Below, in pieces: positions 1 through 7,873 of a stretch of 60,640 nucleotides of DNA (within the stretch, counting starts at the first letter, position 1; each line of letters begins with the position of its first letter). Source of the DNA: Borrelia puertoricensis. GTDB taxonomy: Bacteria > Spirochaetota > Spirochaetia > Borreliales > Borreliaceae. A model generated the notes under the pieces. It saw only the letters and a list, made by a program, of their open reading frames with translations, did not search any database and was not told the origin of the DNA. A program made the position numbers and the translations under genes. Where the stretch lies: positions 1 through 60,640 of the forward strand of contig NZ_CP075389.1 in assembly GCF_023035875.1 (NCBI RefSeq), in the 5' to 3' direction.

Positions 1-1098
1 ATGAGGAGAACAAAAAAACCTACCAACAAACACCAACACAAATTAATCGTTTTAATATCTACACTAAATTATATGAACTTAAATCTTAATCAATACACTC
101 AAAGCAACATACTTTATTACTTTAATAACAATATGAAAAAAAACGACCAAAAACCTATTAAACTTAAAACTCTACAAAGCTATCTCTATAAATTAGAAAA
201 AGTATTTAAAGTAACAATTAATTATTACAAACATTTGGGTGTTAACATGGGTACTGAAATTCATTACAAACTTAAATACTCTAAAAAAGAATGTTACCGA
301 ATAATCAATAAACACTTTAGAGATAAAAAAGAAGAAAGACACAAAAACCGTGTTAGTGCATATCTTGAAAAGACTTGTACTAAAAATAGCAGTGTAGAAA
401 AATGGGAGTGTTCTAATAATACTTATAATAATAAAAAAGAAGATAAAAACAGAATAAAATCTATAGAAAAATTACAAGTAGAAAAGTACGCTAAGAAATG
501 CAATTTTAAATCAAATGCTTTCCTTTCTATTTTGAATTTAGAAGCGAACAAGGATTTTAAAATTCAATTATTAAAAGCTATTAAAATAGCTGAAAATAGT
601 GAGTATAAAAGAATAAATGATATTAAACCAAATAACAGTAAACTTGAAAGTAAACAAAAAGAATTGAGTAAGATACTAGATGAGATAAAAGCCACTTTAA
701 AGAATGAAGGGTATGACAGTAAACAATTAGAAACCCAAATACAAAACGTATATGAACAATATAAAAATAAACCACACTTTATCATAGAAAAAGATAAATA
801 CAGTGATTTAAAAAAGATAATAGTAAAACTTAAAAAAACAGTTGAATTTGCTAATAAAAATGCAAAAGAAAATGAAGGAAACATTAGGAATAACGTATTT
901 AGCATACTTCTTGAACAATTAAGACACAAAGTAGACGTATCGATTTTAGCACCAATATTAAAGAATTATTTAAGCAAACAGAACAAATTAGGATATAGCA
1001 AAATATTTAGTAACCATTACTATCATGAGCTTTTAGAGTTAATGGAAAATAATAAAGATAATTTACAATTAGGGGAATCTAAAAAAGTTACTAGTTAA
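1..1098 (+). CDS. Plasmid maintenance protein, PF57/62 (Borrelia ORF-A) family
   Basis: First gene of the four-gene Borrelia plasmid partition cassette. PF57/62 proteins are linked to autonomous replication of Borrelia plasmids and are thought to act as replication initiators; the mechanism is not settled. The 365-residue product is very Lys/Asn rich with long charged helices. Its N-terminal segment (Lys/His-rich start, then the conserved KLKTLQSYLYKLEKVFKV stretch at about 54-71) looks DNA-binding and is typical of the family. The ATG at base 1 is preceded across the circular junction by AGGAG (60630-60634). The next gene, PF50, begins 9 nt after the stop, as in an operon. The length is normal for the family. 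The family call rests on overall likeness and cassette order. Confidence 0.9.
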   Translation: MRRTKKPTNKHQHKLIVLISTLNYMNLNLNQYTQSNILYYFNNNMKKNDQKPIKLKTLQSYLYKLEKVFKVTINYYKHLGVNMGTEIHYKLKYSKKECYRIINKHFRDKKEERHKNRVSAYLEKTCTKNSSVEKWECSNNTYNNKKEDKNRIKSIEKLQVEKYAKKCNFKSNAFLSILNLEANKDFKIQLLKAIKIAENSEYKRINDIKPNNSKLESKQKELSKILDEIKATLKNEGYDSKQLETQIQNVYEQYKNKPHFIIEKDKYSDLKKIIVKLKKTVEFANKNAKENEGNIRNNVFSILLEQLRHKVDVSILAPILKNYLSKQNKLGYSKIFSNHYYHELLELMENNKDNLQLGESKKVTS

Positions 1099-1107
1099 GG
1101 ATTAATT

Positions 1108-1668
1108 ATGAAGAGTGTGTTAGAACGTCTTAAAAAGAAGAAGTTAGAGATTAAATCAAATAAAAATAAATCCATTTTTCTTAAAATAGAAGAAACTAGC
1201 AATAGAAAGATTTATCATACAAAAATTGTGATGGATTTCTATGCATTTGGAGTAGATAAGAAAAAAAAGAACAGATTTTTTGTTACATTGAGAGAATTAT
1301 TAAATCAAGAAAAAGTAAAATCATTTAATTTATTTTCTATAAAAGGAGATGATAAATTTTTAGGCATTTATTATGGCTATAGTAAACCGATACAGAATGT
1401 GGTTAGAAGATATGAAGATAATGGAGTTATCAAAAAGCACACATTCTCAAAAGTTTATTATATAGAATTTAGATTTAAAAAAGGAAGTGTTCGTTGTTAC
1501 ATCAAAGGGATATCTCGTTTACTTAAAAAAGATAAAATTTACACAAAATATTACAGTTCTTTAATAACAACACTTTTGACTTTAGAGAAAGAAGTATATG
1601 AGTTTTACAATAAAAAATTACCAGAAGGAGGTCTTATAACTAAATGGATAGAAAAAAACCTAAAGTAA
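1108..1668 (+). CDS. PF50 / DUF226 plasmid partition protein
   Basis: Second gene of the partition cassette, 186 residues. PF50 (DUF226) proteins accompany ParA on nearly all Borrelia plasmids and are needed for stable maintenance; their biochemical role is not fully known. The protein is basic, with a central block of beta-type sequence (FLGIYYGYSKP at about 87-97, then YYIEFRFKKGSVRCYIKGIS at about 121-140) and a C-terminal helix. AAGGA just before the ATG overlaps the upstream stop codon, which implies translational coupling. Its 3' end overlaps parA by 25 nt. Identification rests on position and recognisable family sequence. Confidence 0.88.
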   Translation: MKSVLERLKKKKLEIKSNKNKSIFLKIEETSNRKIYHTKIVMDFYAFGVDKKKKNRFFVTLRELLNQEKVKSFNLFSIKGDDKFLGIYYGYSKPIQNVVRRYEDNGVIKKHTFSKVYYIEFRFKKGSVRCYIKGISRLLKKDKIYTKYYSSLITTLLTLEKEVYEFYNKKLPEGGLITKWIEKNLK

Positions 1669-2405
1669 TTACGATCGCATCAATTAAAGGAGGAGTTGGT
1701 AAAAGTGTTTTAACTATTATTTTCAGTTATGTTTTAAAAAAAATGGGTAAAAAAGTACTTTTAGTAGACTTAGATCCACAAAATAGTATAACTAGTTATT
1801 TCATTAAATATATAAAAAATATAGAAGAATTTAATATTTATGCTTTGTTAAAAGAAGATTTTAATACTAATTTTAGTAAATATTTGAATGAGATAAATAA
1901 CAATATGTATATTATCGCATCTCATCCTATACTGAGAAATTTTGAACAAGAGTTAATTGAATATAAAGAATTATTATTGGAATTTTGTTTAAATGGTAAT
2001 TTACCAAATTATCATTTTGATTATGTAATTATTGATACAGCCCCAAATTCAAAGGCTTTATTGTTTAATGCTTTAAATATCACGGATAATCTTGTCGTTC
2101 CTATTGAAGTTGAAAGGTGGTCAGTTGAAACATTTCCACAGATTTTAAATTCAGTAAAAAAAACAGAGATTATTAAGAATAAAAAAATAGAAGTATCAAT
2201 AGTAAAAAATAAATTTATCAAAAATAGGAACACCTTAAAAGATATAGAAAACCTCTTAAATGAGCATTATGAAAAGCTTATTAAGGGTAAAATCCATTTT
2301 TCGAATGGAATAAGAGTTTTTATTAACGAATTACTTGTTCCAAATGAAAGTGAAAATTATTATAAAGAAATAAAAGAGGCTTTAAGTAACATACTATTTA
2401 TATAA
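1644..2405 (+). CDS. parA: ParA-type partition ATPase (PF32)
   Basis: Deviant-Walker ATPase that segregates the plasmid. The 253-residue protein shows the ParA/MinD deviant Walker A motif KGGVGKS at residues 15-21, the DLDPQ motif at 42-46 and a Walker B-like YVIIDTAP at 127-134. AAGGAGG lies about 12 nt upstream of the ATG, inside the end of PF50. In Borrelia, PF32 sequence type defines plasmid compatibility, so this gene is the one to use for naming the replicon. The stop codon lies inside a perfect 53-nt palindrome (2391-2443), so the 3' end of the mRNA would fold into a long hairpin. Confidence 0.95.
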   Translation: MDRKKPKVITIASIKGGVGKSVLTIIFSYVLKKMGKKVLLVDLDPQNSITSYFIKYIKNIEEFNIYALLKEDFNTNFSKYLNEINNNMYIIASHPILRNFEQELIEYKELLLEFCLNGNLPNYHFDYVIIDTAPNSKALLFNALNITDNLVVPIEVERWSVETFPQILNSVKKTEIIKNKKIEVSIVKNKFIKNRNTLKDIENLLNEHYEKLIKGKIHFSNGIRVFINELLVPNESENYYKEIKEALSNILFI

Positions 2406-2443
2406 ATAAGTACACCGGGTGTACTTATTTATATAAATAGTAT
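2391..2443. repeat. Perfect 26-bp inverted repeat between parA and PF49
   Basis: Arms 2391-2416 and 2418-2443 are exact reverse complements around a single G at 2417; the core reads TACACCGGGTGTA. The left arm contains the last codons and stop of parA, and the right arm ends just before the PF49 ribosome binding site (AAGGAGG at 2446-2452). No T-run follows, so it is not a standard intrinsic terminator. A partition-protein binding site, a recombination site or an mRNA structure controlling PF49 are all possible. Confidence 0.9.
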
Positions 2444-2456
2444 GCAAGGAGGTTTT

Positions 2457-2978
2457 ATGCAAAATAAAAATATTATTTTAAATGATAGAGAGCAAAATTT
2501 AAGTACTAAGGATAATAAGATAAAATATGAGGCTTATAAAAATCAATTAAGAGCCATTCTGTTGAATGAAATAGAAGATAGAATTAAGATAATGAAAATT
2601 TTATATGAAATTAAAGAAAATAAATTGTATAAAATTGATGGGTATATTAATTTTAATAGTTTTTTAGAAGACTTCGTCATAGCAAGGACCCAGGCTTTTA
2701 AATATTTAAAGATATATAAGGAAATATTAAAAGGAACTTTGAATTTAGAAGAGCTTAAAAAAGAGGGTATAAAAGGTGTTCTCAAAAAGATTAAGATATC
2801 TCAAAAATCAAAAGAAAATCCAATAAAACCATTAAGATTTCAACTTAAGAGTCAAGAGAGTTATGATTTTTATAAGCAAAATGCAAAGTTTACAAGTTTT
2901 TTAATGGATAGGCTTTTTTCAAGTAAGAAAGATCTGATTGAAGAATTTATGAAAGAATTTAAAAGTTTAAAAGGTTGA
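2457..2978 (+). CDS. PF49 plasmid partition protein
   Basis: Fourth member of the Borrelia partition cassette, often annotated as a chromosome replication/partitioning protein and thought to be the DNA-binding partner of ParA. I chose the ATG at 2457 because AAGGAGG sits at 2446-2452 with 4-nt spacing. The in-frame ATG at 2442 lies inside the palindrome and has no such site. The product is about 173 residues, basic, with a helical central part containing NFNSFLEDFVIARTQAFKYL, which looks like a helix-turn-helix of the kind used for specific DNA binding. The gene starts just outside the 53-nt palindrome, a natural candidate target. Confidence 0.85.
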   Translation: MQNKNIILNDREQNLSTKDNKIKYEAYKNQLRAILLNEIEDRIKIMKILYEIKENKLYKIDGYINFNSFLEDFVIARTQAFKYLKIYKEILKGTLNLEELKKEGIKGVLKKIKISQKSKENPIKPLRFQLKSQESYDFYKQNAKFTSFLMDRLFSSKKDLIEEFMKEFKSLKG

Positions 2979-3174
2979 TAGTGGTACAGATTATTACTTT
3001 TATTCTTGTAAACAAGTTTTTTAACTCATATACAGTTGAAGTATAAAAATTACGTGTATGTTAGTTTTTTATATTTGAAATAATAGTTGATTTTATTCTA
3101 GCTTTATTATACACTAGTTGTTATCAGTAGTGCTATCATTTAGAACTACCTGTTTTATGTTCGTTTAGGATAAG

Positions 3175-3234
3175 CCTTAGAGCGTGATTAAGCATTCTAT
3201 TTAAGAGTTCTTAATTATGTTCTAAGGATTTTTT
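3175..3234 (+). terminator. 18-bp hairpin followed by a T-run downstream of the partition operon
   Basis: Arms 3175-3192 and 3210-3227 pair over all 18 positions as RNA (three G-U pairs) with a 17-nt loop, followed by A and six T. This fits an intrinsic terminator for the + strand partition operon, which ends at 2978. It could also be a structured leader element if transcription runs on toward 3358. Unit 2 has T7 and lacks one AAT just after the hairpin. Confidence 0.6.
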
Positions 3235-3296
3235 AATAATAATCTTATTTTTTAATACTTTTCATATAAAAGTTACTGAAAATAATGCAATAAAAA

Positions 3297-3357
3297 TTGA
3301 CAAGTTTAGTTTTTGATAATAAAATTATATTTATAACATAGAAACAGGAGTTTAAAT
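3297..3357 (+). promoter_or_regulatory. Promoter and leader of the ERF gene
   Basis: TTGACA (3297-3302), 17-nt spacer, TAAAAT (3320-3325): a near-consensus sigma-70 promoter. The 27 nt before the ATG (3331-3357), which include TTATA and AGGAG (3346-3350), match the leader of the nucP gene (reverse strand, 29711-29737) at 26 of 27 positions. TTATA is the core sequence reported for the cp32 regulator BpaB, which acts upstream of nucP. Confidence 0.75.
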
Positions 3358-4410
3358 ATGACAAAAACTAGAATGCGCAGAGCAGTTAAGAAACTGGGTA
3401 AACAAAAGATAAAAGTAACAGATATAAGAGTAAATAATCAAGCTTTAGTAACTGATGAGAATCAAGCAAGGGTAAACTTTCTAAAATCTCTATACAGTCT
3501 ACGTATGAATTTAAGTGGTGTTGCTAAGAATCTTAATGGATATGGGTATAAATATCAAAATTTCAATGAGATAATCAGAGAGATAAAGAATGTTATAAAG
3601 AGTAACAATTTAGATATTGATTTCCTGCAATGTCCAACATTTAAAGTTGTGGGAAATAATACAATTAATGTTATTACAACAACATTTTACAGTCCAAGTA
3701 GTGGGTATAGCGAGTCATTTGATACTCCAATTTACACAGAAGAATTTTCTTCTCTAGGGGCAAAGAATCAAAATACTTTATCGCAACTTGTAGGTTCATG
3801 CATAACATATCATAAAAGATATGCTCTTGTAGGATACCTATCAATAGAGAGTGAAGTTGACACCGATGCTAGTTCATTGGAGCATATTCAAGGAGCTAAT
3901 GAGGAATTAGCCAGTAGTGTAAATGTTCCACTTGTAAATTCTCTAAAGAGAGATAAAACTGTTAATACTAAAAGAGTAACTAAAGGTGAAACAAAACAGC
4001 CACCTGTAAGTCACAAATCTGTAACTAGTCTTGATAAGCTGCCTAAACGTATACCCGTTAAGTATCATTATTACAAAAATTTACTTCAAGCATCTAAAAG
4101 AATGCATTCGGTATTAGATCATACACCTTTTGATAGTTTAGAAACAATAGATAAGTTTTTACTGCAATTAAATAATGCTGATGATTCGAGTATACTTGAG
4201 TTTTTTGAAACTAAACCAGAGCTTAAGACTATAGATTATTGGAGAGATCTTATAAATAGTTATTTAAAGAGAACAAAGTCTGATCCAGAAGTAATTGAAG
4301 GTTTTTCTAAATTTTTAGCCTGCAGAGAGTCAAAATATGGCCAGAGTCCACTCAAATTATTTGGATATATAGCTAGTGATGATAATTTTGGATATCTATG
4401 TAATAATTAA
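3358..4410 (+). CDS. ERF-family single-strand DNA annealing protein
   Basis: Phage recombinase of the ERF family, which anneals complementary single strands made by an exonuclease. The 350-residue protein has the ERF core: GYGYKYQNFNEIIREI at about 61-76 and the family signature QLVGSCITYHKRYALVGYL at 143-161, followed by an acidic EVDTDAS stretch. The C-terminal half is a charged linker (about 190-230) and a helical tail of unknown role. It has its own strong promoter and a good AGGAG site 7 nt before the ATG. Its natural partner is the NucP nuclease, which carries the same leader on the opposite side of the partition cassette. The gene ends against a bidirectional terminator facing the lysis genes. 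Confidence 0.88.
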   Translation: MTKTRMRRAVKKLGKQKIKVTDIRVNNQALVTDENQARVNFLKSLYSLRMNLSGVAKNLNGYGYKYQNFNEIIREIKNVIKSNNLDIDFLQCPTFKVVGNNTINVITTTFYSPSSGYSESFDTPIYTEEFSSLGAKNQNTLSQLVGSCITYHKRYALVGYLSIESEVDTDASSLEHIQGANEELASSVNVPLVNSLKRDKTVNTKRVTKGETKQPPVSHKSVTSLDKLPKRIPVKYHYYKNLLQASKRMHSVLDHTPFDSLETIDKFLLQLNNADDSSILEFFETKPELKTIDYWRDLINSYLKRTKSDPEVIEGFSKFLACRESKYGQSPLKLFGYIASDDNFGYLCNN

Positions 4411-4430
4411 GTATAATCTCTATTCCATTT

Positions 4431-4465
4431 AAAGAGAGGCCTTAAGATAAAAACCTCTCTTTTTT
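4431..4465. terminator. Bidirectional terminator between ERF gene and late operon
   Basis: Nine-bp stem (AAAGAGAGG at 4431-4439, CCTCTCTTT at 4454-4462) with a T-run on the + strand. It lies between two convergent genes and would end the ERF transcript rightward and probably the long late operon leftward. Confidence 0.8.
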
Positions 4466-4467
4466 AT

Positions 4468-4821
4468 TTAATTTTGTAATTTTGAATATTTCCTATACAC
4501 CATTTGGACAATGGGTTTAGTTATACTGATATATTCTTGAAACAAATTGATGTTAAACATTAAATTATCAATTGTACTCTCATATTTCAGTGTTGATGCG
4601 TCAAAATAAGTAAACTTAGGATACTTTGGGTCATTAACCTTTTTCTTTGTTCTAGTTAAGAATACTTGTAAGTACATAACATAATCAGATAACTTAGCTT
4701 CATAGACACTAAGTTCTTTAATAGTGTGTGTTTTAGGTGGTGTTGGTTCTTCAGTTAGTGATGCTATGGATGTACATGAGAGAATAAGTGTTGAGAGGGT
4801 CAATTTTATAAATTTGCTCAA
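4468..4821 (-). CDS. Putative small lipoprotein downstream of blyAB
   Basis: Last gene of the late operon, 117 residues. The N-terminus is a short signal sequence with a plausible spirochaetal lipobox (LILSC, Cys at about 16), so I read it as a lipoprotein exported and lipidated. The rest is a mixed, partly helical domain. It starts with TTG, supported by AAGGAGG about 7 nt upstream; no ATG fits. It follows blyB with almost no gap, which matches the extra genes behind blyAB in the B. burgdorferi bly operon. By position it may be a spanin-like or lysis accessory factor, but nothing in the sequence proves that. Confidence 0.75.
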   Translation of the reverse strand: MSKFIKLTLSTLILSCTSIASLTEEPTPPKTHTIKELSVYEAKLSDYVMYLQVFLTRTKKKVNDPKYPKFTYFDASTLKYESTIDNLMFNINLFQEYISITKPIVQMVYRKYSKLQN

Positions 4822-4822
4822 A

Positions 4823-5158
4823 TTATGCCTCCTTTAACATTTTGATGTAAGTACTCATTATCTTGTTACGTTTAGCTCTAAGTTGAGATGTGTATTTTGA
4901 AAGCTCATCAGAGTCAATAGAATTTTCTATAATTTCAATGTTAATCCTTAGTATCTCCTCAATTTCAGAAAGTAGTTTAATAGCCTCCCTCCCTTCCATT
5001 TGGTATATGCTAGCCTCATATAGAGCGTAAAAATAATTAACCACTTTAGTAAAAATGTTGATGTAAGTAGCAGTATTTTTCCCGTGATGATTATTTTTAA
5101 TAATTTCGGTAAAGTTATTTAAAATATCAACACTTAATTTAGCAGTGCTTAATTTCAT
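4823..5158 (-). CDS. blyB: BlyB holin-accessory protein
   Basis: 111-residue soluble helical protein encoded directly after blyA, the arrangement known from cp32 plasmids, where BlyB stabilises or assists the membrane-active BlyA. No signal or membrane segment is visible. The C-terminal half is a charged helix (LLSEIEEILRINIEIIENS). The ATG is preceded by GGGGAGG and overlaps the blyA stop by 4 nt, indicating coupled translation. No peptidoglycan hydrolase is found next to it, so the partner lysin remains unidentified. Confidence 0.85.
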   Translation of the reverse strand: MKLSTAKLSVDILNNFTEIIKNNHHGKNTATYINIFTKVVNYFYALYEASIYQMEGREAIKLLSEIEEILRINIEIIENSIDSDELSKYTSQLRAKRNKIMSTYIKMLKEA

Positions 5159-5352
5159 AAATCCTCCCCTTTATCTGTGTCTCCTTTTTGTGTTTTTATC
5201 TTACTAGCTAAAATAGTTAGTATATCTTTAATTGCTGGCTTGAAAATCAGCCCAAGACTTAAGATAAATGCAGCAATAATAACTAACTTAACTTCATTGA
5301 TGTTAATTAGTTGAAGTAAAAAATTTAATAAATTATTATCAAGTTCATTCAA
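5155..5352 (-). CDS. blyA: BlyA holin
   Basis: 65-residue protein with one hydrophobic helix (VKLVIIAAFILSLGLIF, about 21-37), an amphipathic stretch after it and a charged tail ending in DTDKGEDL. BlyA of B. burgdorferi cp32 is a membrane-active haemolytic protein regarded as the phage holin; size and layout match. It lies in the late operon between the tail fibre gene and blyB, where lysis genes are expected. An AAAGGAG site precedes the ATG. Confidence 0.88.
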   Translation of the reverse strand: MNELDNNLLNFLLQLININEVKLVIIAAFILSLGLIFKPAIKDILTILASKIKTQKGDTDKGEDL

Positions 5353-5435
5353 TTTGTCTCTCCTTTAATTTAATTTGGTAGATACAACTATATATCAATA
5401 TAGCAAAAACTAAGGTAAAAAATACAAATAAAAAA

Positions 5436-6353
5436 TTATAGCTTCACAAGTAAAGGAGAGCCACTCACATTCTTTTGCATATACCAACCTTCTAAAATAT
5501 TTCCATTAAAACCTGTACCGCCGTGTACACTTGAAAGCCTAAATAGGGTTCGTTTTGAAGAATAGCTATATTTTATGCTTACTTCTTTGTTAGATTGAGC
5601 AGTTGAATTAGAGATTGCATCAACTTTTACAATTAAATATATAGGAGTATCATCATATGAACTGTCTGTTTGTATAATAATTTCTTCATGGTTAGATGTG
5701 GATGTGGCTCCAAGTTCAAAAATATAACGACCATATTTTAAACTAGACATGTACACAGTGTTTCTATAATAATCGTCACTACTATTATAACTAGTTGCTC
5801 TTATTGTAGTAGTACTACTTACACTAAAACTATTACTAATACCAGTTAGATATTCTTGTACTGGGATTTTCTTTAAACTAGAGTAGTAAAGTCCTATAAG
5901 GTAATGACTTTTGCTTAAATTATCTTCAGGTAAGTTAGATTCAAATTTATTTGTAACTTTACTTATAATACTGTCCATAACACTAGATTCATTATTGTTA
6001 AGTTTTTCTACAACTTTACTATATGTCTTTGAAATACTACTAGAGTCATCATTTAAAAATTTGGTAAGTACTTGACTATAAACTTGGTTTATAAAGTTGG
6101 AGTCACCTAGTAATTCATTGGCAATTAGTGTTTTGATAACTTGTTTGAAATCATTCTTTCGATCGCCATCATCAATAAATATTTTTGTATGTAAGTCTTT
6201 ATGGAAGTTATCAAGAGTAATGGCATGACAACTAGAAAACCCATCATCTAGGACTAAAAGATTAGTAGGTTCAAGTTTGGTTACTTTATTTAGATTTTTA
6301 ATCTCAATTGTATCATCGTGTTTTACAACACTCTCTTGTGCTTGAGTTGACAT
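5436..6353 (-). CDS. DUF685 family, probable tail fibre / receptor-binding protein
   Basis: 305 residues. The N-terminal third (NLNKVTKLEPTNLLVLDD) looks like an attachment segment. A middle stretch has repeated helical units of the form NxINQVYSQVLTKFLNDD / KTYSKVVEKLNNNESS / SIISKVTNKFESN (about 85-140), which may trimerise. The C-terminal part is Ser/Thr/Tyr-rich beta sequence ending with HGGTGFNGNILEGWYMQ, typical of fibre tips. It is the last structural gene before lysis, where tail fibres usually lie. AAGGAG precedes the ATG. Family name from memory of Borrelia annotations; the function is inferred from position and composition. Confidence 0.75.
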   Translation of the reverse strand: MSTQAQESVVKHDDTIEIKNLNKVTKLEPTNLLVLDDGFSSCHAITLDNFHKDLHTKIFIDDGDRKNDFKQVIKTLIANELLGDSNFINQVYSQVLTKFLNDDSSSISKTYSKVVEKLNNNESSVMDSIISKVTNKFESNLPEDNLSKSHYLIGLYYSSLKKIPVQEYLTGISNSFSVSSTTTIRATSYNSSDDYYRNTVYMSSLKYGRYIFELGATSTSNHEEIIIQTDSSYDDTPIYLIVKVDAISNSTAQSNKEVSIKYSYSSKRTLFRLSSVHGGTGFNGNILEGWYMQKNVSGSPLLVKL

Positions 6354-6370
6354 AAAATCTCCTTAAATTA

Positions 6371-6976
6371 TTATCCTTTAAATTCTCTGACGAATTTACC
6401 CTCATGGTTTTGTATCTTAAGTACCCTTCCAATAGGAATCAGTTTTTTGATAAATGCATAAATTGAATGCTCATATCCTTTAGGAAGCAAGGTCATAGTC
6501 CAAGCTTTTTTAAAGATTTGCCCATTCTCTTTAGTCCTGAATATAATTTTTTTATATGGGGTGTCTTTTGGAGTACTACCTACAATAAATACGATAACAT
6601 TAGTTTTAATATGACTCTTAAGTTTGATATTAATAACACCAGGTTCTAGGGTAGTAGGCACAATATCAACATTAAGAAAAGCCTTAAATAGTTTTATAAA
6701 TGATTCATGTGTTCCAATATGACGTAGAGCAAACAGCACACTATCAATATTTTTAGCAAGTGTGTCAAGTGTTTGGTTGGTTGAGTAAATAATTTGTAGT
6801 ATATCAGATAACCAAAACGCTATGAATCTTGAATTTAAATGCTCGCTAGCATGAGTATCTTCAAAATTAGCAATAAGCTCTTTAATTTCTTTTATGATTT
6901 TATTTATAAACACCAGTTCAGTATTTATTATTTTTTCAACTTGGGTGTCTTTAAGAAATGTAGGTATATTTACCAT
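6371..6976 (-). CDS. DUF735 family baseplate/tail protein
   Basis: 201 residues, following the DUF276 baseplate J-like gene. In contractile-tail phages this slot encodes the gpI-like protein that links baseplate and fibre; the sequence itself (helical first half, beta-rich second half with GVINIKLKSHIKTNVIVFIVG at about 112-132) is compatible but not diagnostic. A good AAAGGA site precedes the ATG. Intact in this unit; the second copy is frameshifted. Confidence 0.7.
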   Translation of the reverse strand: MVNIPTFLKDTQVEKIINTELVFINKIIKEIKELIANFEDTHASEHLNSRFIAFWLSDILQIIYSTNQTLDTLAKNIDSVLFALRHIGTHESFIKLFKAFLNVDIVPTTLEPGVINIKLKSHIKTNVIVFIVGSTPKDTPYKKIIFRTKENGQIFKKAWTMTLLPKGYEHSIYAFIKKLIPIGRVLKIQNHEGKFVREFKG

Positions 6977-6991
6977 AATCTATCCTTTTTT

Positions 6992-7873
6992 TTATGAAGA
7001 GATATCAATTAGCAAGCGATCAGCATTAAAATCTAGATCTAAAATTTCATTTGCTTGAATTTGAATATTCTCATTTTGCTTGAACTCACTTGTATTAATA
7101 TCAGTAATTTTTACCTCCAGGTTATCTTTTATAGCAATGGAGATGTCAATGCAATGAACACCTTTAATTTCATTAACAGGAGCAAAGAAATCTTGATATT
7201 CAAAACTGATTCCCATATCTGTGTAGTTATTATTTTTAATTCGAGTATAAATTTCTCTAATTTTAGAGTCAATGTTCAAATATATGTGATTTTCAAGATT
7301 GACTTTGTATTTACTCTTAAGATATGCGTACTTGCGTTTGCCAATTGATACTTTGTAATCAATTTTTTGGTTTTGGCTATTAATTCCATCTATGAGAATA
7401 TCGCCTTCAAAAACTGTACCAACAGGACATGTAAGATAAAGTGTCTCCCAAATTAATGCTTTAAGATTAGAGTTTGTAATTTGACTCTTATCTTCACTCA
7501 TCATCAAGTCATCTAATATTAGGTAAATACTAGCCTTTCCGGCTGTGCTTTTAATATTGACATTACTAATTCCATTAAGATTTAGTAATGCACTCTTTAT
7601 AGCATCATAGGTAGTACTTTTAATGCTTATATGTTTTTGTATCTCCTTCCAATAAGGAGCATCTGGTTTAAGAAGAGAGAATAATTTGTTAACCTCACCT
7701 ATAAGTTCATATTCTTTTATTGCAAGTGAGCTTGCAATGATATTGTAAATTGATGTGGGGTCATTATTAATTGTAATTCCATACATGTCTTTTAAATATT
7801 CACGTTTGGTATTAATTATTTGTTGTATATCCTGTTTTAAAGTTCCAAAGTCAGGATCAAAGAGAATACTCAT
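6992..7873 (-). CDS. DUF276 family, baseplate J-like protein
   Basis: About 293 residues. DUF276 is the Borrelia counterpart of phage baseplate J/gp47 wedge proteins. The N-terminus (LFDPDFGTLKQDIQQI), the SLAIKEYELIGEVNKLF helix and the duplicated small alpha/beta modules (LLNLNGISNVNIKST then LIWETLYLTCPVGTVFEGD) are typical. I place the start at the ATG at 7873: it has GGAG 8 nt upstream and overlaps the preceding stop as ATGA, whereas the longer frame starts with TTG at 7879. Confidence 0.78.
   Translation of the reverse strand: MSILFDPDFGTLKQDIQQIINTKREYLKDMYGITINNDPTSIYNIIASSLAIKEYELIGEVNKLFSLLKPDAPYWKEIQKHISIKSTTYDAIKSALLNLNGISNVNIKSTAGKASIYLILDDLMMSEDKSQITNSNLKALIWETLYLTCPVGTVFEGDILIDGINSQNQKIDYKVSIGKRKYAYLKSKYKVNLENHIYLNIDSKIREIYTRIKNNNYTDMGISFEYQDFFAPVNEIKGVHCIDISIAIKDNLEVKITDINTSEFKQNENIQIQANEILDLDFNADRLLIDISS

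Larger units (their letters stand above)
2979..3357. other. Intergenic region between PF49 and ERF gene
   Basis: These 379 bp contain no open reading frame that I would call. They hold a weak short hairpin with T-run near 3005-3022, the 18-bp hairpin at 3175-3227, and the promoter and leader of the gene at 3358. The rest is AT-rich sequence with no recognisable gene remnant. Confidence 0.7.

Noticed and set aside
564..929. Antisense frame of 121 residues inside the PF57/62 gene (and its copy at 30458-30823)
   Set aside because: Leu/Ser/Phe-rich shadow of Lys/Asn-rich coding sequence, with no ribosome binding site and no known family. The same holds for the other antisense frames in the structural genes.
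2391..2443. The palindrome after parA as a normal intrinsic terminator
   Set aside because: No T-run follows, and PF49 begins immediately after it with a strong ribosome binding site, so the cassette is probably transcribed through.
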